This document shows positions 44,302 to 53,400 of a stretch of DNA of 54,261 nucleotides, piece after piece. How positions within the stretch are numbered: position 1 is the first letter of the stretch; each line of letters begins with the position of its first letter. The DNA is taken from NCBI GenBank assembly GCA_964387645.1, contig CAYLYM010000012.1, positions 1 through 54,261 on the forward strand, read 5' to 3'. The stretch comes from CAYLYM01 sp964387645 (lineage in GTDB: Bacteria; Calditrichota; Calditrichia; RBG-13-44-9). Position numbers and translations under genes: made by a program. The notes under the pieces were generated by a model. It was not told the origin of the DNA. It searched no databases and saw nothing but the letters and a program-made list of their open reading frames with translations.

Positions 44302-46332
44302 TTAATTATAAGCCGGAAGAAATAAATAACAATCTGTTCCTTTATTCACTTCGCTTTCAAAATATATAATCCCATTATTCTCTTTTACAATTTGATAAAC
44401 AATAGATAAACCTAAACCTGTTCCAAAGGGCTTGGTTGTAAAAAAAGGATTGAAAATTTGTTTCATGTCCTCCTTAGATATTCCACATCCATTATCAGTT
44501 ATATGAATAAGCAGGTATGGATTTTGGGTAATTTTCTGAAAGAAAGGTTTTCTTTGAAATCTTTTCAGTCTTTTTGAGACAGGTTCAATTATAATTTCAA
44601 TTTTACCTGATTTTTCAATCGCTTCGATGCTATTTAATATCAAATTAAATAAGACTTGCTGAATTTGTCCGCTATCAACATAAATATCCGGAATAACGGG
44701 CGAATAAGATTGTACAAGCTTTATATCACGCTCTCGTAATTTTTGACCTAATAATGATAATACTTCTTGTAAAATTCCCTGGACCCGGTGAAATTTTCGA
44801 TTAGGTTTTTGTGGTTTTGCATACGAAAAAAGGATTTTAAGCATCTCGTCCAATCGATTGACTTGCCGGATAATTCGTTTAACAAACTCAATTTTTGGAT
44901 CGTCTGCAGATAATTCTTCTTCAAAAGTTTGAGCAATAGCTTTAATTCCCGCTAACGGATTCCTGATTTCATGGGCAATTCCACTTGCCATAACTCCTAA
45001 AGATGCTAACCTATCCATACGTCTCAATTCTTCTTGAACCTCATACGCATAAGTGATGTCGAATAAAGAAATTATATATTTCTGCTCATCATTTGAATCA
45101 ACTTGAAGAGGACTTACCGAAAAGCCTACTAGAATTTTTTCTCCCTCTTTATTGGTTAATTCTATTTCTGGAAGGAAGAATGTATTGGAAGTCTTCTCTA
45201 AGTGATTCATAATTTTAACAACATTTTCTTCACCTATCAATTCAACCATAGAACAACCAAGTGTATCAGATATTGAGGCTTGAAACAGTTCTAAGGCTGA
45301 TTTATTAATAAACTCAATGTTCTGCTGTTCATTAATAACAATAATTCCAAAATTTAGTTCATTTACAAGCTTCGTTAAAAAATCAAAACTATATTTCGAA
45401 CTATTAGATTTTTTTTTGCTTACAGAAAAATCTGACATTATATATGAAATTTTTAAAATCTTTATGAACAACTGAATGAGGTTTGATTGAAATTGATTAA
45501 GTTTTTCCCCTCTCCTAGAAAAGAATATACAGATACCAATATTTTTGTCTATAAATTTTACAGGAATTAGATAAATATTTTCGATGACAATATTGAAATA
45601 GGATTTAAGAAAAGTATTGAATTCATTGTCTTTAGTAAGTTTGTAAATTTGTACAACTTCCTTAGAAAAATTTTCTTCTGTCAATTTTAGTGTCTTAAGC
45701 GGTAAAGATATTTGATAATCTACAGGATTTGCAGGTATGGAATATCGCAGTATTAAAAAATCTTCTTTGTCTTTTTTAATATCAAAATAAACAACATAAG
45801 GACATCTGGAAATTTTTCTTATGTTCGATAAAACGATTTCAAGTAATTGTTTTTTATCTTGATTTTGAATTTTTTCAATGATTTCACTCAGGAAATGGTT
45901 AAAAAATTCAAAATAGTTTCCATATATTTGGGCGCCAATATGGCTCCGTTTTTGAAGTTCTAATTTGAAAATTTCACACCAATAAAAGATGCGAGATTTG
46001 AGTTCTAATCTATCTACAGGTGTAAAGATGAAATCTTTTACACCTACTTTTAATATTTTTTCTATTAAGTTAGATTTATCTTTTGGAAGTAGCGCAATAG
46101 CGAATTGTTTTGAATTTTTGTGTAAGTTATTCAATAATTTTAATTGTTCTGGTTTTTCATGATTAAGTTCCGAAAAATCTATAATAATGAATTCAGCTTG
46201 ATTGTCAATCTGTGGAATTAATTTACTTTTTGGAATTTTTTTGAAGGTTATTTGTATGCCAAGAGACGAAACAACTTCTTTTATTTCAGGGAAATATTTA
46301 GGAGAATTCCCTAAAAATATTATCTTAAACAA
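44302..46332 (-). CDS. Sensor histidine kinase with degenerate receiver, GAF and PAS domains
   Basis: A soluble kinase of 676 residues. Residues 1-115 have a receiver-like fold in which D52 remains. The acid pair is G8-N9 instead, and the conserved lysine before proline is T104. A GAF-like domain (about 140-300) and a PAS domain (about 318-430) follow. The HisKA H-box is GIAHEIRNPLAGIKA (H454). The ATPase has N563/N567, DNGCG at 613-617 and GTGLGLS at 637-643, so catalysis looks intact. The TTG start at 46332 has AAGGTGAG six bases upstream. It lies 30 bases after a Crp/Fnr gene. No membrane helix is present, so it reads an internal signal. Confidence 0.88.
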   Translation of the reverse strand: MFKIIFLGNSPKYFPEIKEVVSSLGIQITFKKIPKSKLIPQIDNQAEFIIIDFSELNHEKPEQLKLLNNLHKNSKQFAIALLPKDKSNLIEKILKVGVKDFIFTPVDRLELKSRIFYWCEIFKLELQKRSHIGAQIYGNYFEFFNHFLSEIIEKIQNQDKKQLLEIVLSNIRKISRCPYVVYFDIKKDKEDFLILRYSIPANPVDYQISLPLKTLKLTEENFSKEVVQIYKLTKDNEFNTFLKSYFNIVIENIYLIPVKFIDKNIGICIFFSRRGEKLNQFQSNLIQLFIKILKISYIMSDFSVSKKKSNSSKYSFDFLTKLVNELNFGIIVINEQQNIEFINKSALELFQASISDTLGCSMVELIGEENVVKIMNHLEKTSNTFFLPEIELTNKEGEKILVGFSVSPLQVDSNDEQKYIISLFDITYAYEVQEELRRMDRLASLGVMASGIAHEIRNPLAGIKAIAQTFEEELSADDPKIEFVKRIIRQVNRLDEMLKILFSYAKPQKPNRKFHRVQGILQEVLSLLGQKLRERDIKLVQSYSPVIPDIYVDSGQIQQVLFNLILNSIEAIEKSGKIEIIIEPVSKRLKRFQRKPFFQKITQNPYLLIHITDNGCGISKEDMKQIFNPFFTTKPFGTGLGLSIVYQIVKENNGIIYFESEVNKGTDCYLFLPAYN

Positions 46333-46362
46333 CTTTATCTCACCTTTTTAAAAAAAGCAAAC

Positions 46363-47043
46363 TTAACTGGAAAAAATAGATTTAAACTTCTCATAATCTA
46401 AAATAATAATTTTACCACTTTCTTTTTTCAGGTATCCTTGTATACAAAGAGCTTTAATTACTCTCGAGATTGTTTCGCGACTGGTACCAGCCATATTAGC
46501 AAGGTCTTGTTGAAGGGGTAATTCTGAAATTTCCACTTGCCCTCTACGAAAAACCCCAGAATCTTCGGCGATTCTAAGCAGTGTGCTTGCAACACGACCC
46601 GTAGCATCTTGAAGTGACAATGATTTTATATGTTCATCACTCTTCCTTATGCGTTGTGCTAATTCTTTTAGAAGGTTAATGGCAATTTGAGGAAAATCCC
46701 TTAGCATTTGTAAAAATTCTTCTCGTCTGATAACAAGAAGTTCAGAATCTTCAATAGCAGTCACATTTGCAGATCGTGTTTGTCCATCTAATAACGACAT
46801 CTCACCAAAAAAATCTCCCTCACTAAGAATAGATAAAATAACTTCTCTACCATCATCACTAATTCGCGAAATCTTTACACGACCTTCTAAAATAACAAAC
46901 ATGGTTGACCCAACTTCTTCCTCGATTAGAATCAAATTATCCTTATGATATCGCTGTTTACTTGCTACTTGCGCAATTTTTTCCAATTCCCGGTCACTTA
47001 ATTCCGAAAAAAGTGGGATATTTCTCAATATTTCGATATTCAT
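46363..47043 (-). CDS. Crp/Fnr-family transcriptional regulator
   Basis: A cyclic-nucleotide-binding-like domain fills residues 1-120 (IPLFSELSDRELEKIAQVAS, then GDFFGEMSLLDGQTRSANVT). A long connecting helix and a winged helix-turn-helix follow (LPLQQDLANMAGTSRETISR). The pocket FGEMSLLDGQTRSA keeps the glutamate and arginine that contact cAMP in CRP, so cAMP or a related nucleotide may bind. There is no N-terminal cysteine set for an FNR-type iron-sulfur cluster. GAGAGGA eight bases ahead supports the ATG. It sits between the SPOR gene (12 bases upstream) and the sensor kinase, probably in one transcript. Confidence 0.93.
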   Translation of the reverse strand: MNIEILRNIPLFSELSDRELEKIAQVASKQRYHKDNLILIEEEVGSTMFVILEGRVKISRISDDGREVILSILSEGDFFGEMSLLDGQTRSANVTAIEDSELLVIRREEFLQMLRDFPQIAINLLKELAQRIRKSDEHIKSLSLQDATGRVASTLLRIAEDSGVFRRGQVEISELPLQQDLANMAGTSRETISRVIKALCIQGYLKKESGKIIILDYEKFKSIFSS

Positions 47044-47055
47044 GGAATTTTCCTC

Positions 47056-47664
47056 TCAATATTGTATAATAATACCCTTTTTTTTGATTGTATTATAAAT
47101 ATTGTTTTTATACTGGATAGCTTCACTTTTGGAATTAAACTTTCCGGCAACAACAAGATAAAATTTTCTACCATTGCGGTTCCTACTAATAATAAAAATA
47201 TCGTTCAGTTTTTTTGACAAATTTTGTTTACTTTTTAACGCATTTTCATAAGAAGAAAATGCACCAAGCTGAACACCAAATTGAATTTTTTTCTTCTTTA
47301 TAGAAAATATTTGATTTCTAAATTGCACATCATGAAGAATTCTGTTAGCTGTGTCGTAAAATCCTTTTGAATAATAATATTGTGACAAACGGTCTAATAT
47401 CGCTCTCTTTAAAAATTTATCTGTTGTTCGATCATAAAGTTGAATTATTGATGGTAAGATATCTTCAAATTTTTCAGTAAAAATGTATCCTAAAAACGTA
47501 TTCCAATCTGTATTATTTATTTTTCCAGATTTCCAACTTTGTTCAAGCTTAAGTAGATCGTTGTCTTTATATAATTTATACCATTTCTGAGGTTGTGCTG
47601 TTACGTTTAAACAAAATGAGATGGAAAATATTATTAAATATTGAATGAATCGATACTTTTGCAT
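47056..47664 (-). CDS. Exported SPOR-domain protein
   Basis: A signal peptide (MQKYRFIQYLIIFSISFCLN, cleavage after VTAQ) is followed by a helical region of about 100 residues. A C-terminal SPOR domain comes next (IQFGVQLGAFSSYENALKSK, FYLVVAGKFNSKSEAIQYKN). SPOR domains bind denuded peptidoglycan glycan strands at division sites. The middle region may be a short TPR-like repeat (FKLRAILDRL-like helices), which is tentative. The start at 47664 is chosen for the signal peptide; an ATG five codons earlier is possible. It overlaps the end of lapB by 31 bases. Confidence 0.82.
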   Translation of the reverse strand: MQKYRFIQYLIIFSISFCLNVTAQPQKWYKLYKDNDLLKLEQSWKSGKINNTDWNTFLGYIFTEKFEDILPSIIQLYDRTTDKFLKRAILDRLSQYYYSKGFYDTANRILHDVQFRNQIFSIKKKKIQFGVQLGAFSSYENALKSKQNLSKKLNDIFIISRNRNGRKFYLVVAGKFNSKSEAIQYKNNIYNTIKKKGIIIQY

Positions 47665-48788
47665 TGCGGACAAATCCATAAAGGTTCTTCAGAAATATAA
47701 TGACATTCCTGACAAATATATTTATTGTTTCCTAAAAGATTTTTCTTTTTCAAAAAATTTATTGCATAATTAGCTGCTACTTTATATTGTCCTTTATCAT
47801 AAAGAACTTGAATACGGTAGCCAGGTAAAAGTGGGTCTTCAACATTATTATTTTCAAGCCGATTTAAAATTTCCAGTGCTCGATCGTACTCACCTTTTTT
47901 ATCATAAATTTCAACCAAAGCTAAAGCAGCTTTAACATTTTTACCATCAGAAGCTAATAAAGAATTATAAAGTTTTTCAGCCTCAGAAAAATTTCCCAAT
48001 TCGAACCAGGCTCGTTCTAAATCATCAAAAGCTATATACGCTTGCTTTGGTATTTTCTTACACATTTTGGTCCATTGTTCAATCGCTTCCTGCAAACGGT
48101 TTTCTTCGAAATATGATTTGCCCATATAATAATATGCAGGGGAACACTCCGGGTCAACCTTTAATGCTTCTTTAAATTTAATTCTCGCTTCCCGATTTTC
48201 TTCTCTTTCTAATAAATCCAATCCCTGAAAAACCAAATATAACGCCATTTTTTTAGTCATATGTAAAGGAATATTTTTAAAATATTTTTTACAGGCGTGA
48301 TAGGCTTCATCCCATTTTTCTTGTTTTTCCAGGCAGTTTATCAGTTTAGTAGCCGCTTCTTTAGTAAAAATTCCATTGTTGTCTAGAATTGTTTTAGCCG
48401 ATATTATAGTATTTTCTAAATCACCAATTGCTTCATAATCAAGCATTAAGCTTCGGTGGACTCTCATTCGAAAATCTTTTTCCAGACCTGAGCGAAAAGT
48501 TAAATCTTTATGTATTTTTAGTGCATTTTTTGCTAATCCTTTTTCTCGTAATAAATCTCCCAAACGTAAATAAGCTTCAATATTTTCTGTATTTTCCTTG
48601 ACACTCTCTTTAAATTTTTGAATGGCCCTTCGATAATCTCCATCTGCTAATAATTCAAGTGCTTCGAGGTAAGAATTTTTCTTTTCTGTTGTTTTCCGAT
48701 ATTTTTTAGTAAAATAATAAATAATTGCTAAAGTTGCAATTATAAGCAAAAATATGAGTAATTCTGTAATAAAAGTGGGATTTTGCAT
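47634..48788 (-). CDS. lapB: LapB/YciM-like TPR protein with C-terminal zinc ribbon
   Basis: An N-terminal membrane helix (about residues 8-26) anchors a cytoplasmic array of TPR repeats (for example YLEALELLADGDYRRAIQKF and AYYYMGKSYFEENRLQEAIE). It ends in a rubredoxin-like zinc ribbon (YICQECHYISEEPLWICPQC). This order is that of LapB, which steers FtsH to LpxC and so controls lipopolysaccharide synthesis in Gram-negative bacteria. AGGAG eight bases ahead fixes the ATG at 48788; a frame from 48821 would add 11 residues. The preceding gene is lapA, the usual neighbour, 16 bases away. At 384 residues the length matches E. coli LapB. Confidence 0.88.
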   Translation of the reverse strand: MQNPTFITELLIFLLIIATLAIIYYFTKKYRKTTEKKNSYLEALELLADGDYRRAIQKFKESVKENTENIEAYLRLGDLLREKGLAKNALKIHKDLTFRSGLEKDFRMRVHRSLMLDYEAIGDLENTIISAKTILDNNGIFTKEAATKLINCLEKQEKWDEAYHACKKYFKNIPLHMTKKMALYLVFQGLDLLEREENREARIKFKEALKVDPECSPAYYYMGKSYFEENRLQEAIEQWTKMCKKIPKQAYIAFDDLERAWFELGNFSEAEKLYNSLLASDGKNVKAALALVEIYDKKGEYDRALEILNRLENNNVEDPLLPGYRIQVLYDKGQYKVAANYAINFLKKKNLLGNNKYICQECHYISEEPLWICPQCKSIDSFNI

Positions 48789-48804
48789 GTATCCTACTCC
48801 TTTT

Positions 48805-49137
48805 CTAACTCGATGCATCACCAGAAATATTTAAATCCTCTTCAGGAATTTCATCTATTGATATGTTGCGCAAATTTTCAAGTTCTTTAGTAAGTTGTCG
48901 ATTTTTCCTCTTCAACTCACGAATTTCCGCACGAGTATGAATTAATGAAATACCCATCATTAACGCACCAAGGACTGCTCCAACTCCTAAAGTCAAAAGC
49001 AGTATGATTGAAAAATGCAGATTACTGTAATAAAGAGTAAATAATCGTAAATCAACTTTTTGTCCTGCATTTTGAATTAACACATAAACTAGCAGAACAA
49101 TTACTAAAATTTTAATAAGATTTCCTAAAATTTTCAT
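48805..49137 (-). CDS. lapA: LapA-family membrane protein (DUF1049)
   Basis: Two membrane helices (about residues 5-22 and 41-65) and a cytoplasmic coiled coil (TRAEIRELKRKNRQLTKELE) match LapA. VYVLIQNAGQKVDLRLFTLY between the helices is the family's conserved N-x(5)-V-x-L-x-x-F segment. LapA works with LapB in lipopolysaccharide assembly. GGAGAG with a five-base gap precedes the ATG. The acidic tail after the coil has no known motif. It is the first gene of a run lapA-lapB-SPOR-crp-kinase on this strand. Confidence 0.87.
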   Translation of the reverse strand: MKILGNLIKILVIVLLVYVLIQNAGQKVDLRLFTLYYSNLHFSIILLLTLGVGAVLGALMMGISLIHTRAEIRELKRKNRQLTKELENLRNISIDEIPEEDLNISGDASS

Positions 49138-49576
49138 TTTTACTCTCCATATAATTTAAAAAATAAAATATATTAAACATTTAATTAAGTCAATTAATAT
49201 TTAGAATTGAACCAAGGTTAATTTAATTTTTATAGATCTATCCATTTCAATTGTACTACTAACGTTATTCGAAAAAATCCTCATATTTTAATCTACATGA
49301 TATTATTGAATTCTCACATAATTTAATCTTTAGATTATAAATATAAAACATTTCTATTTTCTTCATCACTCAAATTTTGTTGAAAATTATTTTGGGTTGA
49401 GATTTCCATCATGAATTAAAAAATGTTTTTTTTTGGCAATAAGATCAAAAAATTGATTATTTAAAAACTAAAGTTGTTAAAAATTTGCCGATAATACTGC
49501 ACATCGATCACTAAAATATTTTACTTGTTTTAAACCTGGAATATCTTAAATTTTATAAAAATATTAAGGAGATTTA
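49138..49576. other. Divergent promoter region between lapA and the membrane receiver gene
   Basis: About 440 AT-rich bases between two genes that point away from each other, so both promoters should lie here. I see no hairpin, repeat or gene in it. AAGGAGA at its right end serves the receiver gene. Confidence 0.45.
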
Positions 49577-50053
49577 ATGAAGACACTTGGCCGAGTCTTG
49601 GTTGTTGATGATGAGGAGAATATCAGGGAAGTTTTGTCCAATTACTTAGAAAACATGAATTATGAAGTAGTCACTGCCATTGATGGCCAGGATGCTTTGA
49701 ACAAGTATAAAAAAGGAGAGTTTGACCTTGTTATTTCTGATTTGCTTATGCCTAATATAGATGGACTTGAACTTTTAAAACGAATAAGGGTTATTGATAA
49801 GGACATTATTTTTTTAATGATTACTGGTTATCCTTCAATTGAAACGGCAGTGGAAGCTATTAAAAAAGGAGCTTATGATTACATTACCAAGCCCTTCCAT
49901 ATGGAAGATGTAAAATTACGCATTGAAAGAGCATTCGAAAAACGCACTCTAAAAGAAAGATTAAAAACGGTTCAGGGATTTGCGTGGGCGCTGCTTTTTT
50001 CTATACCACTCTGGTTAGTACTCGGAATTATTTTAGCTGCTCTTCTAAAATAA
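49577..50053 (+). CDS. Stand-alone receiver domain with a C-terminal membrane anchor
   Basis: Residues 6-122 form a complete receiver: acids D11/D12, phosphoacceptor D55, T83 and K105. A short charged helix (EKRTLKERLK) leads to a hydrophobic C-terminus (about 134-157, FAWALLFSIPLWLVLGIILA), one membrane helix ending four residues before the stop. So the receiver is tethered to the cytoplasmic face by its tail and has no DNA-binding or enzyme output. AAGGAGA ahead of the ATG supports the start, and a terminator follows at once, so the hydrophobic tail is not a read-through artefact. It may recruit a partner to the membrane on phosphorylation. Confidence 0.88.
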   Translation: MKTLGRVLVVDDEENIREVLSNYLENMNYEVVTAIDGQDALNKYKKGEFDLVISDLLMPNIDGLELLKRIRVIDKDIIFLMITGYPSIETAVEAIKKGAYDYITKPFHMEDVKLRIERAFEKRTLKERLKTVQGFAWALLFSIPLWLVLGIILAALLK

Positions 50054-50080
50054 CGATAATCTTAAAATCTTTTATAAAGC

Positions 50081-50102
50081 GCCGGTTTTTACCGGCTTTT
50101 TT
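50081..50102 (+). terminator. Intrinsic terminator after the membrane receiver gene
   Basis: GCCGGT and ACCGGC form a six-base stem with a TTTT loop, followed by six T residues: a standard rho-independent terminator. It overlaps the end of the convergent purine nucleoside phosphorylase gene. Confidence 0.9.
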
Positions 50103-50946
50103 ATGAAAAATCCTTTCCAATTTTAATAATAACAGCTCTTAACAATTTCTGAAATTTTTCCTTAACAAGTTGTGCTATTTCTGTGACTTCGTCGTGTGAT
50201 AATGGCGTGGAACTTATTCCTGTAGCAAGATTGGTAATGCAAGAAATTCCAGCAATTTTAATACTATTGGCCCGTGCAACTAAAACTTCGGGAACAGTGG
50301 ACATGCTTACTGCATCACCGCCCAGTTGAGCAATCATTTTGATTTCAGCCGCTGTCTCGTAAGTTGGTCCAGTAGAAACAAAAAGAACTCCTTTCCGAAG
50401 TGGAATCTTCAAATCCATACCAATTTTTTCAATTACATCAATAAGATGCGAATCATAAAGATTAAATAAATCTGGCCGACGAGCTTCACCTTCAACCACC
50501 GGACCACGAAGTGGATTTTTAAATAAAAAATTTATATGATCTACAATGATCATTAAGTCTCCAGGAGCAAAGTGAGGATTTACTCCTCCTGCTGCATTCG
50601 TTACTATCAAAATTTTTACACCCAATTTTGCCATTATTCGAACTACGTAAGCTATATCTGATATTGAATGACCTTCGTAATAATGAGTTCTTCCCTGAAC
50701 TGCTAGAATGGGTATGTAATCAATTCTACCGAAAACTAAATAACCGTGATGCCCTGGAACAGTGGATTGAGGAATATGTGGAATATCTGTGTTGGAAATC
50801 TTAACTTTTTTTTCTAAAGAATCAGCAAAATCACCTAATCCTGAACCTAAAATTACGCCAATTTTGGGTAATAATTGAGTTTTAAGGCGAATTGCTTTTA
50901 TACTTTCACTTAATTTTTCTGAAATATTTTTTCTTTTATCAATCAT
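50101..50946 (-). CDS. punA: Purine-nucleoside phosphorylase (trimeric type)
   Basis: It splits purine (deoxy)ribonucleosides with phosphate to base and (deoxy)ribose-1-phosphate in the cytoplasm. It shows IGVILGSGLGDFADSL, TVPGHHGYLVFGR, GRTHYYEGH and VTNAAGGVNPHFAPGDLMII, a phosphate- and base-site series. GPTYETAAEIKMIAQLGGDA follows, with VSMSTVPE and ITNLATGIS, which carry the base-recognition glutamate and asparagine. The length of 281 residues fits the low-molecular-weight trimer class. Its ATG overlaps the pgsA stop by one base (TAATG), and sppA and nupC lie upstream. NupC would bring in the substrate. Confidence 0.94.
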   Translation of the reverse strand: MIDKRKNISEKLSESIKAIRLKTQLLPKIGVILGSGLGDFADSLEKKVKISNTDIPHIPQSTVPGHHGYLVFGRIDYIPILAVQGRTHYYEGHSISDIAYVVRIMAKLGVKILIVTNAAGGVNPHFAPGDLMIIVDHINFLFKNPLRGPVVEGEARRPDLFNLYDSHLIDVIEKIGMDLKIPLRKGVLFVSTGPTYETAAEIKMIAQLGGDAVSMSTVPEVLVARANSIKIAGISCITNLATGISSTPLSHDEVTEIAQLVKEKFQKLLRAVIIKIGKDFS

Positions 50947-51515
50947 TAATCTTTACCCTCGGGTAGAACTTCCATGAAAATTATCAAAACGAATTTCCTT
51001 AAATAATATCCGAATGAAATGATTACCGCAATCAATGTAAGGTAAAGTAATGGTTGTTGGATTGTATGAAATTCAAACAGATACGAAAGCAATAATAAAG
51101 AAACGATAGTTACTGCAATTTTACCAGGTATTTCGGAAGCTGTAACTTTGCGAGTTTTGTGCATAAGTATAAGTGAACCTAAAACGATTAGAAAATCTCT
51201 ACTTATTATAACTACAACAATCCACAGTGGTAAACCATAAGATTGATACAAAGCTATACTACCTAAAGCTATGGAAACTTTATCTCCCAAAGGATCTAAA
51301 ATTTTTCCAAGTTCACTAACTTCATTTCTCTTTCTTGCTAAATACCCATCAGCAAAATCTGAAACAATAGCCACGATCGCAATTAAAATAGCACTTACAG
51401 AAGCATGATTTAAAATTAAAAAATAAATAATTATTCCTAAAAAAATACGTATAGAACTTAAAAAATTCGATATTGTCCAAATATTTCTATCTTCTAATAT
51501 AATTTTAGTATCCAT
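50946..51515 (-). CDS. pgsA: CDP-diacylglycerol-glycerol-3-phosphate 3-phosphatidyltransferase
   Basis: A CDP-alcohol phosphatidyltransferase in the inner membrane that makes phosphatidylglycerol phosphate. The signature DFADGYLARKRNEVSELGKI, followed by LDPLGDK, matches D-x2-DG-x2-AR-x8-G-x3-D-x3-D with all four aspartates. The start WTISNFLSSIRIFLGIII is typical of PgsA. About five to six membrane helices fill 189 residues. No strong ribosome site precedes the ATG, 56 bases after sppA. A PAP2 phosphatase at 38 kb could carry out the next step, which is inference. Confidence 0.92.
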   Translation of the reverse strand: MDTKIILEDRNIWTISNFLSSIRIFLGIIIYFLILNHASVSAILIAIVAIVSDFADGYLARKRNEVSELGKILDPLGDKVSIALGSIALYQSYGLPLWIVVVIISRDFLIVLGSLILMHKTRKVTASEIPGKIAVTIVSLLLLSYLFEFHTIQQPLLYLTLIAVIISFGYYLRKFVLIIFMEVLPEGKD

Positions 51516-51571
51516 ATTTGCTTATTTTTTGTCAATTAATTTAAAACTAACTCGGATTTCATTAAGGAATT

Positions 51572-53305
51572 TTATTGAATTTCCAAGTAAAATGGTAATA
51601 ATGTTAATGGCTCATAATCTCTGAAAAATAAAAATCCTTTAAAATAGCTCTGAACTCCTTTCGGTAATAATTCTAAAAGTGAATTAGTTTTTACGTCTAT
51701 TCCGCCACTTAACAATTTTTCCAAAAAAGTCCGTTTTCTAGGATAAACAATCAGTTGGACATATTCATCAGTAGGAATTCCTGCCATTTTTTTGGCTATT
51801 TGGATTGCTTCACTAAGACCACCCAATTTATCTATTAAGCCGTTCTTTATGGCCTGATTACCTGACCATATTCTCCCCTGAGCTATTTTATCTATTTCTT
51901 CATAAGTCATGTGTCGCCCTTCGGCGGCTTTGGAAACAAAGATATGGTAAAAATCATTGATATTTTCTGTAATTAAACGTCTCTGATCCTTCCTGAATTT
52001 ATTTACTTCCGAAAATAAATCTGCATTTCTCGCTCTGGGAATTTCATCTTTATGAATGCCTAATTTCTCATATAAACCTTTGAAAGAAAATTTACCAGCA
52101 AATACACCTATACTTCCTACAATTGAACTGGGTTGTGCAACAATGGAATCCGCTGCCATGCTAATATAATAACCTCCAGAAGCAGCTACATCGGACATGG
52201 AAACAACTACTGGCTTCTTCTTCTTGGCTTCCACAACTTCGCGCCAAATAATATCTGATGCAGTACCAGAACCTCCAGGACTGTTTACTCGTAACACAAT
52301 AGCTTTTATACGTTTATCTTTCGCAGCATTACGGATATTTTGTGCCATACTTTCGGATGTGATCAAGCCATCTTGTGTAATATCAGCCCCAATTCCCGTT
52401 ACAATACTACCAATTCCATAGATTAGCGCTATATATTTTCGCGGCTTTATACCAAATTTTTGATAAGGAATTTTTTTATAGTGATTATAGGAAACCCTTC
52501 TAATTCTCCGCCTATTTTCTTTCTTTTTAAGAAAATCTAGAAATTCATTAAAGTACAGTAATGTATCAATTAGTTTAGCTTGATAAGCTTCTTCAAGAGT
52601 AAAAAGACCCCTGTCGATAATTTCATTGACTATTTCTATTGGTAAATTTCTGGATTCCGCAATACAAGATTTGTATCGCTGATCAAAATCGTCCAGAATG
52701 GCATTAACAACCTCACGTTGAGCATCCGACATCCTCTTCCGTGTGAAAATCTCCGGAGCACTTTTATATTTTCCATGAGCAATAAAATCTGCTTCAATTC
52801 CTATTTTCTCCAAGGTGCCTTTAACGTAATAGCCACTACCTAGTAATCCATTTATGAAAACTGTTCCTGTAGGAGAACCAAAAATCAAATCACCAACGGT
52901 CGATAAATAGTATTCCCGATTACCAGCAAGTTCCAGGTAAACATAAATTGGTTTACCTGTTGATTTGAAATCCAAAAGAGCTTCTCGAAGTTCTTCCACT
53001 TTGGCCCATCCAATACTACCAGCATAAGGTTTTAGGATAATTCCTACAATTTTATCATCAATTTTGGCCTTTTTTATACAATGTAAAAGTCCCTCCAAAC
53101 TGGGCACAGAACCAGTGAAAATTTGAGAAAATAGATTGACTGGTTCTCTCTCTGGAACGTTTCCAAAAATATTTAATTCAAGATAACTCTCCTGCGAAAT
53201 TCGAGATACTCCACGAAACATGCTCTCATATAATAAATAATAAAAACTTCCAACAGCAATAAAGATAACTATAACCAGAAGTGTAATTTTCATCCAACCC
53301 TTCAT
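51572..53305 (-). CDS. sppA: Signal peptide peptidase SppA, double-domain (67K) type
   Basis: A membrane-bound serine protease that degrades cleaved signal peptides in the periplasm. An N-terminal helix (about residues 7-26) anchors two ClpP-like domains. The lysine base lies in the N-terminal domain (AHGKYKSAPEIFTRKRM). The serine is in the C-terminal domain (SDVAASGGYYISMAADSIVA). Conserved VLRVNSPGGSGTASD and IVGSIGVF follow family positions. At 577 residues it is the long form in which both halves form one active site. AAGGA seven bases ahead supports the ATG. It lies 95 bases after nupC and before pgsA. Confidence 0.94.
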   Translation of the reverse strand: MKGWMKITLLVIVIFIAVGSFYYLLYESMFRGVSRISQESYLELNIFGNVPEREPVNLFSQIFTGSVPSLEGLLHCIKKAKIDDKIVGIILKPYAGSIGWAKVEELREALLDFKSTGKPIYVYLELAGNREYYLSTVGDLIFGSPTGTVFINGLLGSGYYVKGTLEKIGIEADFIAHGKYKSAPEIFTRKRMSDAQREVVNAILDDFDQRYKSCIAESRNLPIEIVNEIIDRGLFTLEEAYQAKLIDTLLYFNEFLDFLKKKENRRRIRRVSYNHYKKIPYQKFGIKPRKYIALIYGIGSIVTGIGADITQDGLITSESMAQNIRNAAKDKRIKAIVLRVNSPGGSGTASDIIWREVVEAKKKKPVVVSMSDVAASGGYYISMAADSIVAQPSSIVGSIGVFAGKFSFKGLYEKLGIHKDEIPRARNADLFSEVNKFRKDQRRLITENINDFYHIFVSKAAEGRHMTYEEIDKIAQGRIWSGNQAIKNGLIDKLGGLSEAIQIAKKMAGIPTDEYVQLIVYPRKRTFLEKLLSGGIDVKTNSLLELLPKGVQSYFKGFLFFRDYEPLTLLPFYLEIQ

Positions 53306-53400
53306 GGATTGATCCTTTATTTTTTAGTGACCTTGTTTATTTTCAAAAATATGATCATATATTAGAATTTTCCATATTAGATTAAATTAAAGATAGTGAA

